18,661 bases of DNA. Source: Lachnospiraceae bacterium UBA4364 (GTDB lineage Bacteria; Bacillota; Clostridia; Lachnospirales; Lachnospiraceae). The notes beneath the pieces were generated by a model that had not been told where the DNA came from, did no database searches, and was given only the letters and a program-made list of their open reading frames with translations. How positions within the stretch are numbered: the stretch's first letter is position 1; every line of letters starts with the position of its first letter. Of this stretch, positions 1 through 7,298 are shown in pieces. The DNA lies in the NCBI GenBank assembly GCA_002393955.1, contig DGSK01000065.1, forward strand, positions 1-18,661. The letters run 5' to 3'. The position numbers and the translations under genes were made by a program.

Positions 1-813
1 TTTTGGGTGTGGGAAGTTTTAGTAAATAAAACTGACGAAAGTGAAGTATATCTGTCTGAGGACGAGTATGCCGCTGATCTTTCAAATCCATATAAGGGTC
101 TGTCTGACGAGGAAGTGCTTAGACTGTCATATTATCAGGAAGTACGATATTTTGAAGGGTGTGACCACGTGGTGGTTGTGGAGGATCCGGAGACCGGCGA
201 AAGGTTTGTAAAAAAATACCTTAAGTTTTATGACCGCAGTGTCTATGATTATTTAATGACACATCCCATAGAGCATATACCTGTGATCAGGGATGTAATG
301 GAATCAGATAACTGCCTGATCGTCATAGAGGAGTATATCAAGGGAAAGACAGTGGCAGATCTGCTTGAAAGCGGAAGTCTTGAAACCGGACAGGCTCTTT
401 TGATAGCCGTGCAGATATGCCGCATACTCATGGAACTGCATTCTCCTGAAAGACTCATTGTTCATAGGGATATTAAGCCCTCGAATGTGATAGTCACAGA
501 TGCCGGGGAAGTATATCTGATAGATATCAATGCATCAAAATGGATCAATACTGATGCAGTGGAAGATACAAGACTTATAGGTTCACAGTATTATGCGGCA
601 CCGGAGCAGTATGGATTCGGCTTTCATGCATCAACTGACAGAACCGATATTTATTCGCTGGGGATACTTCTGAATAAGATGCTGACAGGCAGCTATCCCA
701 AGGAAGAAATGGCAGAAGAGCCCTTTGGGCATATTATAAAAAAATGTATAAGCTTCGAGCAGTCCGACAGGTATGATGCGAAGGGGCTGTATGAAGAACT
801 GAAGATGATATAA
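1..813 (+). CDS. Eukaryotic-like Ser/Thr protein kinase (5' end outside window)
   Basis: The reading frame is open to the left edge. A GTG at 7 could start it, but no ribosome binding site can be judged, so it is treated as partial. Counting from that GTG there are 268 residues. Kinase landmarks run in order: a lysine pair at 69-70 in a VKKY context (subdomain II), the catalytic loop HRDIKPSN at 153-160, a DIN triplet at 173-175 where DFG is usual, the APE motif near 198-200 (GSQYYAAPEQYGF), and a subdomain IX aspartate in RTDIYSLG. The catalytic aspartates and the lysine are present, so phosphotransfer from ATP to Ser/Thr is likely; the DFG glycine is replaced by Asn. No transmembrane or PASTA segment follows the kinase fold, so the visible part is a cytoplasmic kinase. 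An acyltransferase gene follows after 56 bases. Substrate unknown; the small HTH-like protein and TPR-like membrane protein downstream are only candidates by proximity. Confidence 0.88.
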   Translation, partial: FWVWEVLVNKTDESEVYLSEDEYAADLSNPYKGLSDEEVLRLSYYQEVRYFEGCDHVVVVEDPETGERFVKKYLKFYDRSVYDYLMTHPIEHIPVIRDVMESDNCLIVIEEYIKGKTVADLLESGSLETGQALLIAVQICRILMELHSPERLIVHRDIKPSNVIVTDAGEVYLIDINASKWINTDAVEDTRLIGSQYYAAPEQYGFGFHASTDRTDIYSLGILLNKMLTGSYPKEEMAEEPFGHIIKKCISFEQSDRYDAKGLYEELKMI

Positions 814-869
814 ACTACCGCCCAAAGCACATGATGTTAAGCTATACATAAGAAAATAAGCAGGGGAAT

Positions 870-1943
870 ATGAAAGTGAAGGAAAAGCAAAGAGAGTATT
901 ATCTGGATCTGCTCCGTATCGCAGCGATAATGGCGGTCATAGCCATACATACGGAGCTGGGTGAATTGTATATGCAGATGCCTGTGGGCAGTGTTTCATA
1001 TTATATCTGCATGTTTTTTTCCATGCTGATCTCATTTTCTCCTCCCGTCTTTTTTATGATTTCTGGGGCCCTTCTCATGGAGAAGGAAGAAAGTATTGTT
1101 ACGATATGGAAAAAGAGGATATCCAGGATATTTTTGGACCTGCTCATCGTTTCCTTTCTGTATTTTTTACTGGATATAAAAACCGGGAGATGCGAGGCAG
1201 ATCCGCTGGCATTTATTACTAACCTTTTTTCAAAGCCATGCATCACGCCCTTTTGGTACCTGTATGCATACCTTTCATTTTTAATATGTCTGCCCTTTCT
1301 CCGGGGAATGGCAAAGGCAATGAATGAGACTACCGGAAAATACCTTTTTGTGCTGGGCATTATTCTGTTAAGTATACTGCCGGAATTGCAGAGGACATTG
1401 TTAAAGGATTTTGATCTGCAGGCAGATCTGCGCTGGGATTGGCTGCTATCAAATGTAGTGCTTTTTCCAATGCTTGGTTATGTGTTACATAAAAAGATCC
1501 CTGCAGCAAAACTGAAGATATATCTGCCGTTACTTGGTATTGCGGATATTGTCTGGCTTTCATATCAGACCTATGTAGCTGTAGCTGTAAGCATGGCGGC
1601 AGGGGAGAGCCTGATAAGTGACGGATACCGCGGAAGATGTGCAATGTTGAATGCCGTCACAGTGTTTATATTGTTTAAGTTTATCCAGGAAAAGGGAATA
1701 TTGAAAAAAGCTGCAGTGGTTTTTTCAGAGATCGGAGGCTGTGTTTTTGGAATATATTTGTTTCATGGGTTCTTCCTGGACCGCATCCGCCTTGTAGGAA
1801 AATTCAGGGAGATATTATTTATGTATTTTGATGGCTTGGCTATGCTTATCCCGGCTTTTCTGTGGATACTGATAGTGTTCACAGCGGTGGGACTGGGAGT
1901 ATGGATACTAAGAAAGATACCGATAATAAGAAAGTTCCTGTAG
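870..1943 (+). CDS. Acyltransferase-3 family integral membrane protein
   Basis: This 357-residue protein is almost entirely hydrophobic, with about ten membrane segments. It begins YLDLLRIAAIMAVIAIH, which gives the R-x10-H pattern (R16, H27) typical of acyltransferase-3 (OafA/YrhL/WecH-like) proteins; the last third has the familiar GIYLFHGFF segment. Members of this family transfer acetyl, succinyl or other acyl groups across the membrane to surface polysaccharides, lipids or antibiotics. Length matches a stand-alone membrane domain without the extra SGNH domain found in longer OafA proteins. The ATG has an AGGGGA ribosome binding site just upstream. It lies 56 bases behind the kinase gene on the same strand and may be co-transcribed. 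The acceptor cannot be told from the sequence; a surface glycan is the usual guess. Confidence 0.88.
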   Translation: MKVKEKQREYYLDLLRIAAIMAVIAIHTELGELYMQMPVGSVSYYICMFFSMLISFSPPVFFMISGALLMEKEESIVTIWKKRISRIFLDLLIVSFLYFLLDIKTGRCEADPLAFITNLFSKPCITPFWYLYAYLSFLICLPFLRGMAKAMNETTGKYLFVLGIILLSILPELQRTLLKDFDLQADLRWDWLLSNVVLFPMLGYVLHKKIPAAKLKIYLPLLGIADIVWLSYQTYVAVAVSMAAGESLISDGYRGRCAMLNAVTVFILFKFIQEKGILKKAAVVFSEIGGCVFGIYLFHGFFLDRIRLVGKFREILFMYFDGLAMLIPAFLWILIVFTAVGLGVWILRKIPIIRKFL

Positions 1944-2065
1944 ATTCAGTAATACGAAGGCTTTCCGTGGAATCAGCATAAATGTTTTTGTTTGGTTATG
2001 TTTTTGATATGCACAGGAAAGCACAGACAGCTTGTAAAGTGATTTAATGAATGGAGCATTTCGAT

Positions 2066-2530
2066 ATGGGAGAAAAAAAGACTGAGAAGCCTACATACGA
2101 ACTTCAGGAACAGCTTGATAAAATGCGGCCTGAAGACCTGCATAAGTATTTTAATGATAATAAGGATGACATACGGGATCAAAAGAAAGCTTTTTATTAT
2201 TTTATGAAAGATACTCTGATCGATAAGGGAATTTTTCTGAAAGATGTCTATACATCGGCAGGGTTGAGCGAATCCTATGGCAGCAAGATCATTAATCAGG
2301 AAAAGCATACCAAGAACAGGGATCATATAATCAGGCTGTGCGTGGCCGGACATTTTAATCTGATGGAAACTAACAGGGCACTGAAGCTTTACGGCATGAA
2401 TGAGCTGTATCCGAAATATTCCAGGGATGCCTGCATAATAGTTGCTATAAACAACCGCATTTTCAATCTGGCCAGGATTGATGACAGTCTGGCAGAACAG
2501 GGACTGGATCCGCTGTCGACAGAGCAGTGA
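2066..2530 (+). CDS. Small XRE/HTH-like protein, copy A
   Basis: A 154-residue soluble protein, paralogous to the product of 10138-10590 (about 72 of 92 identical residues from KAFYY to the NNRI segment). Residues ~57-92 (FLKDVYTSAGLSESYGSKI onward) read like the central helices of a Cro/C1-type HTH, followed by conserved blocks ETNRALKLYGM (101-111), ELYPK and SRDACIIVAINN (119-130). DNA binding is therefore plausible but not proven; the first helix of a classical XRE domain is not obvious. The ATG at 2066 is chosen over the in-frame ATG at 2051 because GGAG at 2053-2056 sits nine bases before it, while 2051 has no visible binding site. The next gene downstream encodes a membrane protein with a TPR-like segment, an arrangement also found near copy B. 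Confidence 0.8.
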   Translation: MGEKKTEKPTYELQEQLDKMRPEDLHKYFNDNKDDIRDQKKAFYYFMKDTLIDKGIFLKDVYTSAGLSESYGSKIINQEKHTKNRDHIIRLCVAGHFNLMETNRALKLYGMNELYPKYSRDACIIVAINNRIFNLARIDDSLAEQGLDPLSTEQ

Positions 2531-2633
2531 TGTGATCTATAGAAAGCGGTTGCCGTCTGCTATGCAAAAGCAGTCAGCACGCAGTTAAGCCTGTCTATGC
2601 CAAACGGCAATTCAGAGAGGATAACATAAGCAT

Positions 2634-3209
2634 ATGGATTCTCAAAACATGTATAACGCATATGATACGCAGACAGCGGCCGTATTAGAAGAAAAGTACC
2701 GCAGGGCTGTCAGATTTTACAATAAAGAAGGCTTCAGGAATCTTGTGAAAGCTAAAAAGCTTTTTATGGAAATAGCTCCATACAGGGATTCGCAGGAGTA
2801 TCTGAATAACTGCGAGATTCTTTACGAAGAGGCCGAGAAACCGCATAAGGCGAAGCGGATAGCAAAATGGATCAAGACTGTCATAGAAGTACTGCTGCAT
2901 TTTGCCAACATGATCTTCTGGACGATAGTTTTTTTTGTATATATGTATGAAAGAAATGATGACATGGGTCTTGCTGTTTTTATGGGGGGAATTGCGGTAT
3001 TCAGTCTGCTTAAAATTATGTTTAATATAATAGCCATGGTTCCGCCTATAGATGATCTGGAGGACGAAATACCACTGTTAAACCTTATCGGAAGGGGAAA
3101 CTGGGTGGTACAGATTTTGGTCAGGCTATTGCTGCAGTTTATAATTACGGTTGTGTGCGTGGCGTTAATCTTTGCAGTGGGTATTGCCATATCGTTGATA
3201 TGGTATTAA
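2634..3209 (+). CDS. Membrane protein with TPR-like N-terminus
   Basis: A 191-residue protein of unknown function. Residues ~18-66 form charged helices with a pattern (A..LF..I..YRDSQEYLNNC) common in short tetratricopeptide-like repeats of Firmicutes signalling proteins. Three strongly hydrophobic segments follow at about 84-106, 111-136 and 157-190, so the protein is probably anchored in the membrane with the TPR-like part in the cytoplasm. It lacks a signal peptide, enzymatic motif or cysteine cluster. A GAGAGGA sequence lies 13 bases before the ATG, a rather long spacing. It ends 31 bases before glpK on the same strand. The pairing with an HTH-like small protein is echoed by 10138-12937. 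Confidence 0.75.
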   Translation: MDSQNMYNAYDTQTAAVLEEKYRRAVRFYNKEGFRNLVKAKKLFMEIAPYRDSQEYLNNCEILYEEAEKPHKAKRIAKWIKTVIEVLLHFANMIFWTIVFFVYMYERNDDMGLAVFMGGIAVFSLLKIMFNIIAMVPPIDDLEDEIPLLNLIGRGNWVVQILVRLLLQFIITVVCVALIFAVGIAISLIWY

Positions 3210-3240
3210 ATATCAACAAAGAAAATCGGAGAGAAAATAA

Positions 3241-4746
3241 ATGGGGACAGAATCTTACATAATGGCTCTTGATCAGGGGACGACCAGTTCCAGGTGCATT
3301 ATTTTTGACCACAGCGGAAGGATCTGCAGCATGGCGCAGAAGGAATTCAGGCAGTATTATCCGAAGCCGGGCTGGGTAGAGCATGATCCGAAGGAAATAT
3401 GGTCATCACAGATTTCCGTAGCAAAGGAGGCTTTGGAAGCTTCGGGGATAAGCGCAGGGGATATAAAGGCTATCGGTATTACCAACCAGCGTGAGACCAC
3501 AATAGTCTGGGACAGGGAAACAGGCGAGCCTGTATATAATGCCATAGTATGGCAGTGCCGTCGTACTGCGGATATCATTAACAAAATGACAGAGGACGGC
3601 TGGGAAGAAAAGATAAAGGACCGGACGGGGCTTGTGCCGGATGCCTATTTCTCTTCAAGCAAGATTGCATGGATACTTAATAATGTGGAGGGGACAAGGG
3701 AAAGGGCGGAGCGCGGTGAACTGGCTTTCGGTACAGTGGACACGTGGCTCATGTGGAATCTTACAAATGGAAAAGTTCACGCTACGGATTATACAAATGC
3801 TAGCCGCACTATGCTCTTTGATATCCATAAGTTAGAGTGGGATAGAGAGCTAATGGACTATCTGAAAATTCCTGCAAGTATGCTGCCGGAAGTGAAGCCT
3901 TCAGGATTTATGTACGGATATACGGATGCCGGAGTGCTGGGTGGAAGCATACCAATTGCCGGAGTGGCAGGAGACCAGCAGGCAGCGCTCTTCGGGCAGT
4001 GCTGTTTCAGTGCAGGTGATGTAAAGAATACTTATGGTACAGGAAGCTTTATCCTGATGAATACAGGTAACGAAGCGGTAAAGTCAGGGAATGGCCTCCT
4101 GACTACAATTGCTGCAGGATGTCAGGGGGATAAAGTTGAGTATGCCCTTGAGGGAAGCGTGTTTGTAGCTGGAGCTTCCATACAGTGGCTCAGGGACAGT
4201 ATGCAGATGATCAACTCTGCATCAGAGTCTCAGAAATTTGCAGAGAGTGTGAGCGATACATCAGGTGTCTATATCGTGCCGTCATTTACAGGACTGGGTG
4301 CGCCCTACTGGAACCAGGATGCAAGGGGTGTCGTAGTAGGCCTTACCAGAGGTTGCACAAAAGAACATTTCATCCGTGCGACACTGGAGTCTATAGCTTA
4401 CCAGACCGGTGATGTGATACATGCAATGGAGGAAGATGCAGGCGAGAGGCTGAAAGTGCTTAAGGTGGATGGCGGTGCAAGTGCCAACGATTTTCTTATG
4501 CAATTCCAGGCTGATATCGTTGGAACAAATGTCTGCCGTCCGGAGTGCATAGAGACGACAGCCCTAGGTGCGGCATACCTGGCAGGACTCACCACCGGCT
4601 ACTGGAATAACCGGGGTGAAATCCTTGCGCAGCGCACATCGGAGTGTGTATTCGAACCGTCAATGGCAGCAGAAGAAAGGAATACACTTCTGAAGGGCTG
4701 GAAAAAAGCCGTCAAGTGCGCGTTGGTATGGGCGGAATGTATTTGA
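3241..4746 (+). CDS. glpK: Glycerol kinase
   Basis: The 501-residue product has full FGGY-family glycerol kinase length and motifs: the ATP-binding start MALDQGTTSSRCIIFD (residues 8-23), DQQAALFGQ near 245, YGTGSFILMN, GLGAPYWNQDARG and ETTALGAAYLAGL near the end. It phosphorylates glycerol with ATP to sn-glycerol-3-phosphate in the cytoplasm, feeding phospholipid and lipoteichoic acid synthesis or glycolysis. In Bacillus and Enterococcus enzymes a His in an HFYG loop just before IPIAG is phosphorylated by HPr; here the matching stretch (MYGYTDAGVLGGSIPIAG) has no His, so PTS activation by this route is unlikely. The start has GGAGAG eight bases upstream. No glpF, glpD or glpO is adjacent. 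The C-terminal residues after GWKKAVK differ from the usual charged ending but the gene is intact. Confidence 0.97.
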   Translation: MGTESYIMALDQGTTSSRCIIFDHSGRICSMAQKEFRQYYPKPGWVEHDPKEIWSSQISVAKEALEASGISAGDIKAIGITNQRETTIVWDRETGEPVYNAIVWQCRRTADIINKMTEDGWEEKIKDRTGLVPDAYFSSSKIAWILNNVEGTRERAERGELAFGTVDTWLMWNLTNGKVHATDYTNASRTMLFDIHKLEWDRELMDYLKIPASMLPEVKPSGFMYGYTDAGVLGGSIPIAGVAGDQQAALFGQCCFSAGDVKNTYGTGSFILMNTGNEAVKSGNGLLTTIAAGCQGDKVEYALEGSVFVAGASIQWLRDSMQMINSASESQKFAESVSDTSGVYIVPSFTGLGAPYWNQDARGVVVGLTRGCTKEHFIRATLESIAYQTGDVIHAMEEDAGERLKVLKVDGGASANDFLMQFQADIVGTNVCRPECIETTALGAAYLAGLTTGYWNNRGEILAQRTSECVFEPSMAAEERNTLLKGWKKAVKCALVWAECI

Positions 4747-4794
4747 AGTGCCTGATACCGTAGTTTGTGAAACCGCCTGTTTGTTTTTATAGCT

Positions 4795-5982
4795 TTACGG
4801 CACAATCACCTGTGCCTGCATCACAGGAACCGTGCACAGGGAGAACATATACTGCTCCTGTGCTTTAAGCGGTGCGGAATTGATCTGTGCCAGAAGCTGA
4901 TCCCTGCCGGTACTGGATATTCCCCTTCCGGTATTTCCTACATAGAACATGGAACACTGAAAACATACTCTTCTGCCGTTTTGTGCCCCGAGTGCAATAA
5001 TCCTGTCCTTCGACGCCTGATAGCTTGCGATATTCTTTTCAAATCGCCGTTCTGTCACACAGTAGGCATTGATAAAATCCTGATTGCTCATGATTGCACT
5101 CCAGATTTCCGGATGCGCGGTCTGCGCATAGTCCAAATATCCCAGAATGTAGAAGCGAAATTCACAGAATGCCGTGAAATCATTTTCACAGCTTGTAACA
5201 TAATCTGCCCAGACATCCATAGAAAAAGGCTGTGCCGCATAATAATCATAAAGGCATATCTGATTGTTGAGTCCCCAGCCGTATGCCGCAAATTCATTTA
5301 ACAGACCATATACTCCATAAGAATTGGCAGATGCACTCGCTCCTGCTGCTACATAGGTATTATAGCGGAATGTTCGAAGTTCCGAAGGCAATGACACCGA
5401 CCATTCCTGGGTAGCAAAAACGGGTGTATAGGGAACATATATGGTCTGCGAATCTCCGATATAGATCGCCTGCGTATTGCGGAGTGCTCTGTTGAAGGTA
5501 TAGCCATGAAAAGTCTCATGAACACAGGTATCTAGTTCTCCTGCAAGCATTCCGGATCCAAATAGCCAGAATTCCATTGTTTCCATGGAATCGTTCTGCA
5601 GGATATAATACCCGTCCGGATCATAGATCTGCGTTAGCGCCAGGGCATTCGCTGCAGTCTTCGCACAGTTATAAGCCGGAGCCATCGCCGCTTTCTGCGC
5701 TGCGGACAATGAATCTGCCTGCTGCGTCACTGTATCTCCGGTTGCATAGGGCTTGCGTCCCTCCGCTTTTCCAAACAGCAGATAATGCTGATAAAGGAGA
5801 GCCTCGTCCGTCCCCAGCGCCGCCGTCACATCCGGATTGGATGCCGCATAGTATTCCGCATCAAAGATCTGTCCGTCCGGCATTTCCCTCGGTGCTGCTA
5901 TCCCATACATGGGAGACGCCAATACAGCTGACACAAGTGATGTAATAAGTATGCATTTTTTGAATATTTCTTTCTTTTTCAT
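4795..5982 (-). CDS. Secreted putative zinc metallopeptidase (HExxH protein)
   Basis: A 395-residue protein starting with a signal peptide (KKK, hydrophobic 10-25, likely cleavage after GIAA around 30). Residues ~40-80 (FDAEYYAASNPDV, then HYLLFGKAEGRKP) form a short module I associate with secreted Lachnospiraceae proteins. At 155-159 lies HETFH, a perfect HExxH zinc-binding motif, and 71 residues later NEFAAY supplies Glu230 in a position suited to be the third ligand of a gluzincin. This supports a cell-surface or extracellular metallopeptidase; the substrate is unknown. Several cysteines (153, 265, 273, 340, 343) could form disulfides or a further site. The ATG is preceded by AAGGAG at optimal distance. 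It converges on glpK with 48 bases between stops and no clear terminator seen there. Without a family match the peptidase call rests on the motif alone. Confidence 0.72.
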   Translation of the reverse strand: MKKKEIFKKCILITSLVSAVLASPMYGIAAPREMPDGQIFDAEYYAASNPDVTAALGTDEALLYQHYLLFGKAEGRKPYATGDTVTQQADSLSAAQKAAMAPAYNCAKTAANALALTQIYDPDGYYILQNDSMETMEFWLFGSGMLAGELDTCVHETFHGYTFNRALRNTQAIYIGDSQTIYVPYTPVFATQEWSVSLPSELRTFRYNTYVAAGASASANSYGVYGLLNEFAAYGWGLNNQICLYDYYAAQPFSMDVWADYVTSCENDFTAFCEFRFYILGYLDYAQTAHPEIWSAIMSNQDFINAYCVTERRFEKNIASYQASKDRIIALGAQNGRRVCFQCSMFYVGNTGRGISSTGRDQLLAQINSAPLKAQEQYMFSLCTVPVMQAQVIVP

Positions 5983-6079
5983 AAAGCGTGTTCTCCTTTC
6001 TTATTGTAACTTTGTATCGAACCATCTTATCGCAGATCGTTGCGTCTTTCTTCTGAAATGATTGTAGCTCATTCAGCTA

Positions 6080-6091
6080 TCATACGTATGA
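6080..6091. repeat. 12-bp perfect palindrome TCATACGTATGA
   Basis: A perfect palindrome about 98 bases upstream of the metallopeptidase start and just before the YdcF-like remnant. It could be an operator for a dimeric regulator of the minus-strand gene; that is inference only. Confidence 0.35.
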
Positions 6092-6127
6092 AAAACTGAC
6101 GAAAGGACTGTTTTTTATGACAAAAGG

Positions 6128-6544
6128 ATGGGGCTTCAGGCATATATTCGTCACCCTGTCGAAAAAGGAATCGACGGTGACAGGGTGATTGTGGAGAATC
6201 AATCCATAACAACTGCCCAGAATGCAATCTTTTCCTGTCAGATCCTGCAGGAAAAGTATCCGCAGGTAAATCAGCTGGCAATCATTTCCAGCGACTATCA
6301 TATTGCGACGGGACAGCTTTTATTTGGAGCCGAATCCATTCTCCTTTCCGACGAATCCGGCAATAAGCCGTATACAATTGTTTCCAATGCGGCATGGAAG
6401 ACACCATCCGGAACACTGTCCACCATGTTTCAGGCCGGTGCATTAATAGAACTTTCCGGGGATGTTGAGACGGACTTTGATATCTATTATGATACCTATG
6501 ATATTCATGAGTTGCCGCCTATTGTCAACGATAGTGATATTTGA
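6128..6544 (+). pseudogene. N-terminally truncated YdcF/DUF218-like protein
   Basis: The 138-residue frame matches only the C-terminal half of DUF218 (YdcF/SanA-like) proteins: GIDGDRVIVENQSITTAQNA, then a segment on the pattern of the conserved 'lvTs.yH..Ra' block (LAIISSDYHIATGQ). The N-terminal strand with the glycine-rich start of the family, about 80-100 residues, is missing; the frame meets a stop at 6089-6091 and the sequence before it is the promoter region of the divergent peptidase gene. A ribosome binding site (GAAAGGA, 6101-6107) and ATG at 6117 exist, but in another frame that closes after 23 codons, as if a start region had been frameshifted from the body. It is therefore read as a decaying remnant. 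A perfect 10-bp inverted repeat (6151-6160 and 6179-6188) lies inside. A short functional protein cannot be excluded. Confidence 0.6.
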
Positions 6545-6612
6545 ATAAGTTTTTCATCATTATTATATAAATGCATTCCGTAAGGAACCGAAGGACGTGA
6601 TAATGTTGATAC

Positions 6613-6643
6613 CCTGTATTTTTCCGAAAATGAAAAATACAGG
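6613..6643. terminator. 12-bp perfect hairpin after the YdcF-like remnant
   Basis: CCTGTATTTTTC and its exact reverse complement are separated by a 7-base loop. It stands 68 bases after the stop codon. The stem itself carries five T/A pairs but no run of U follows, so it may terminate weakly or serve as a 3' stabilising hairpin. Confidence 0.45.
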
Positions 6644-6686
6644 CATTTAACTCACTATGGTATGTATATATTCTTGCTGTTTTCCA

Positions 6687-6761
6687 TAATATAATTGAAT
6701 CATAAAGCACAGACACCGGACAAAGCGCCGGACACAGAACACAGACGATTCAGTTATATTA
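6687..6761 (+). repeat. Long inverted repeat forming the leader of the DUF1232 gene
   Basis: TAATATAATTGAATC at 6687-6701 pairs with GATTCAGTTATATTA at 6747-6761 over 15 positions with a single G-T wobble. The 45-base interior contains two CCGG blocks (each within CCGGACA) that can form an inner stem. The right arm runs directly into the AAGGAGGAG ribosome binding site of the gene at 6775. The left arm includes TATAAT (6690-6695), which could be a -10 box, although no good -35 lies 16-18 bases before it. It may be a structured 5' leader or an operator. Confidence 0.5.
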
Positions 6762-6774
6762 AGGAGGAGCAAAT

Positions 6775-7065
6775 ATGAAGAAAGAGATTACAAGCAAGAA
6801 TTACAATCCTGTAACTGTAGGTCTTTTAATTGCAGGAGCAATGATAGCATACGCAGTTCTTCCTATAGATTTTATTCCTGACCTGGCGGTCGGAATCGGA
6901 CAGCTTGATGATGCTATTGTACTGACGGCCGGCACCATTGCTGAAGTAGTAAATATCGTCCATGCCTTAAAGCTGAATAAAGAGGCTATGGCACCGAATA
7001 CTCAGAGATATGATTTCAACGAGTATGGCGATGATATTGAGGAAGCTGAGTACAGGGAAATATAA
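6775..7065 (+). CDS. DUF1232 (YkvA-like) small membrane protein
   Basis: A 96-residue protein with the DUF1232 signature: a hydrophobic helix (13-29) leading into YAVLPIDFIPD (26-36), then GQLDDAIVLTAG and a second hydrophobic helix, followed by a polar, acidic tail (72-96). DUF1232 proteins are small membrane-associated proteins of unknown biochemical role. The start is certain: AAGGAGGAG lies six bases upstream of the ATG. A rho-independent terminator follows 50 bases after the stop, so the gene is probably a single transcription unit. The unusual feature is the inverted repeat that ends at the ribosome binding site, suggesting controlled expression. Confidence 0.82.
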   Translation: MKKEITSKNYNPVTVGLLIAGAMIAYAVLPIDFIPDLAVGIGQLDDAIVLTAGTIAEVVNIVHALKLNKEAMAPNTQRYDFNEYGDDIEEAEYREI

Positions 7066-7114
7066 TTTATGGGGTTAAATGAAGGGAATCGGGAGATAAT
7101 AAAACGTAAAACGG

Positions 7115-7145
7115 GCGGCATCTGAAAAGGTGCCGCTCTTTGTTT
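7115..7145 (+). terminator. Rho-independent terminator of the DUF1232 gene
   Basis: GCGGCATCT and AGGTGCCGC form a 9-bp stem (one G-T) around a GAAA tetraloop, followed by TCTTTGTTTGT. The remaining bases to 7298 hold no gene that can be supported and only weak promoter-like boxes (TATAAG at 7268). Confidence 0.85.
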
Positions 7146-7298
7146 GTCCGGGGCTATAAATTCAGATAGGCTTTATTAGATGAAGTTATTGTTGTGGTAA
7201 AGCACCATCAGTGCGGTTTGCATTGATTAGTGTTGTACCCAATATCTTGCGCGTGTTAAAATCAACGTATAAGTTTTTTGAACAGGATGGAAGAATAA

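Noticed and set aside
2550..2610. TTGCCGT/ACGGCAA inverted repeat between copy A and the next gene
   Set aside because: Seven base pairs around a 47-base interval with no T-run; too weak to call a terminator or riboswitch.
6117..6190. Short frame starting at ATG 6117 with a ribosome binding site
   Set aside because: It closes after 23 codons and looks like a frameshifted start of the YdcF-like remnant rather than a peptide gene.
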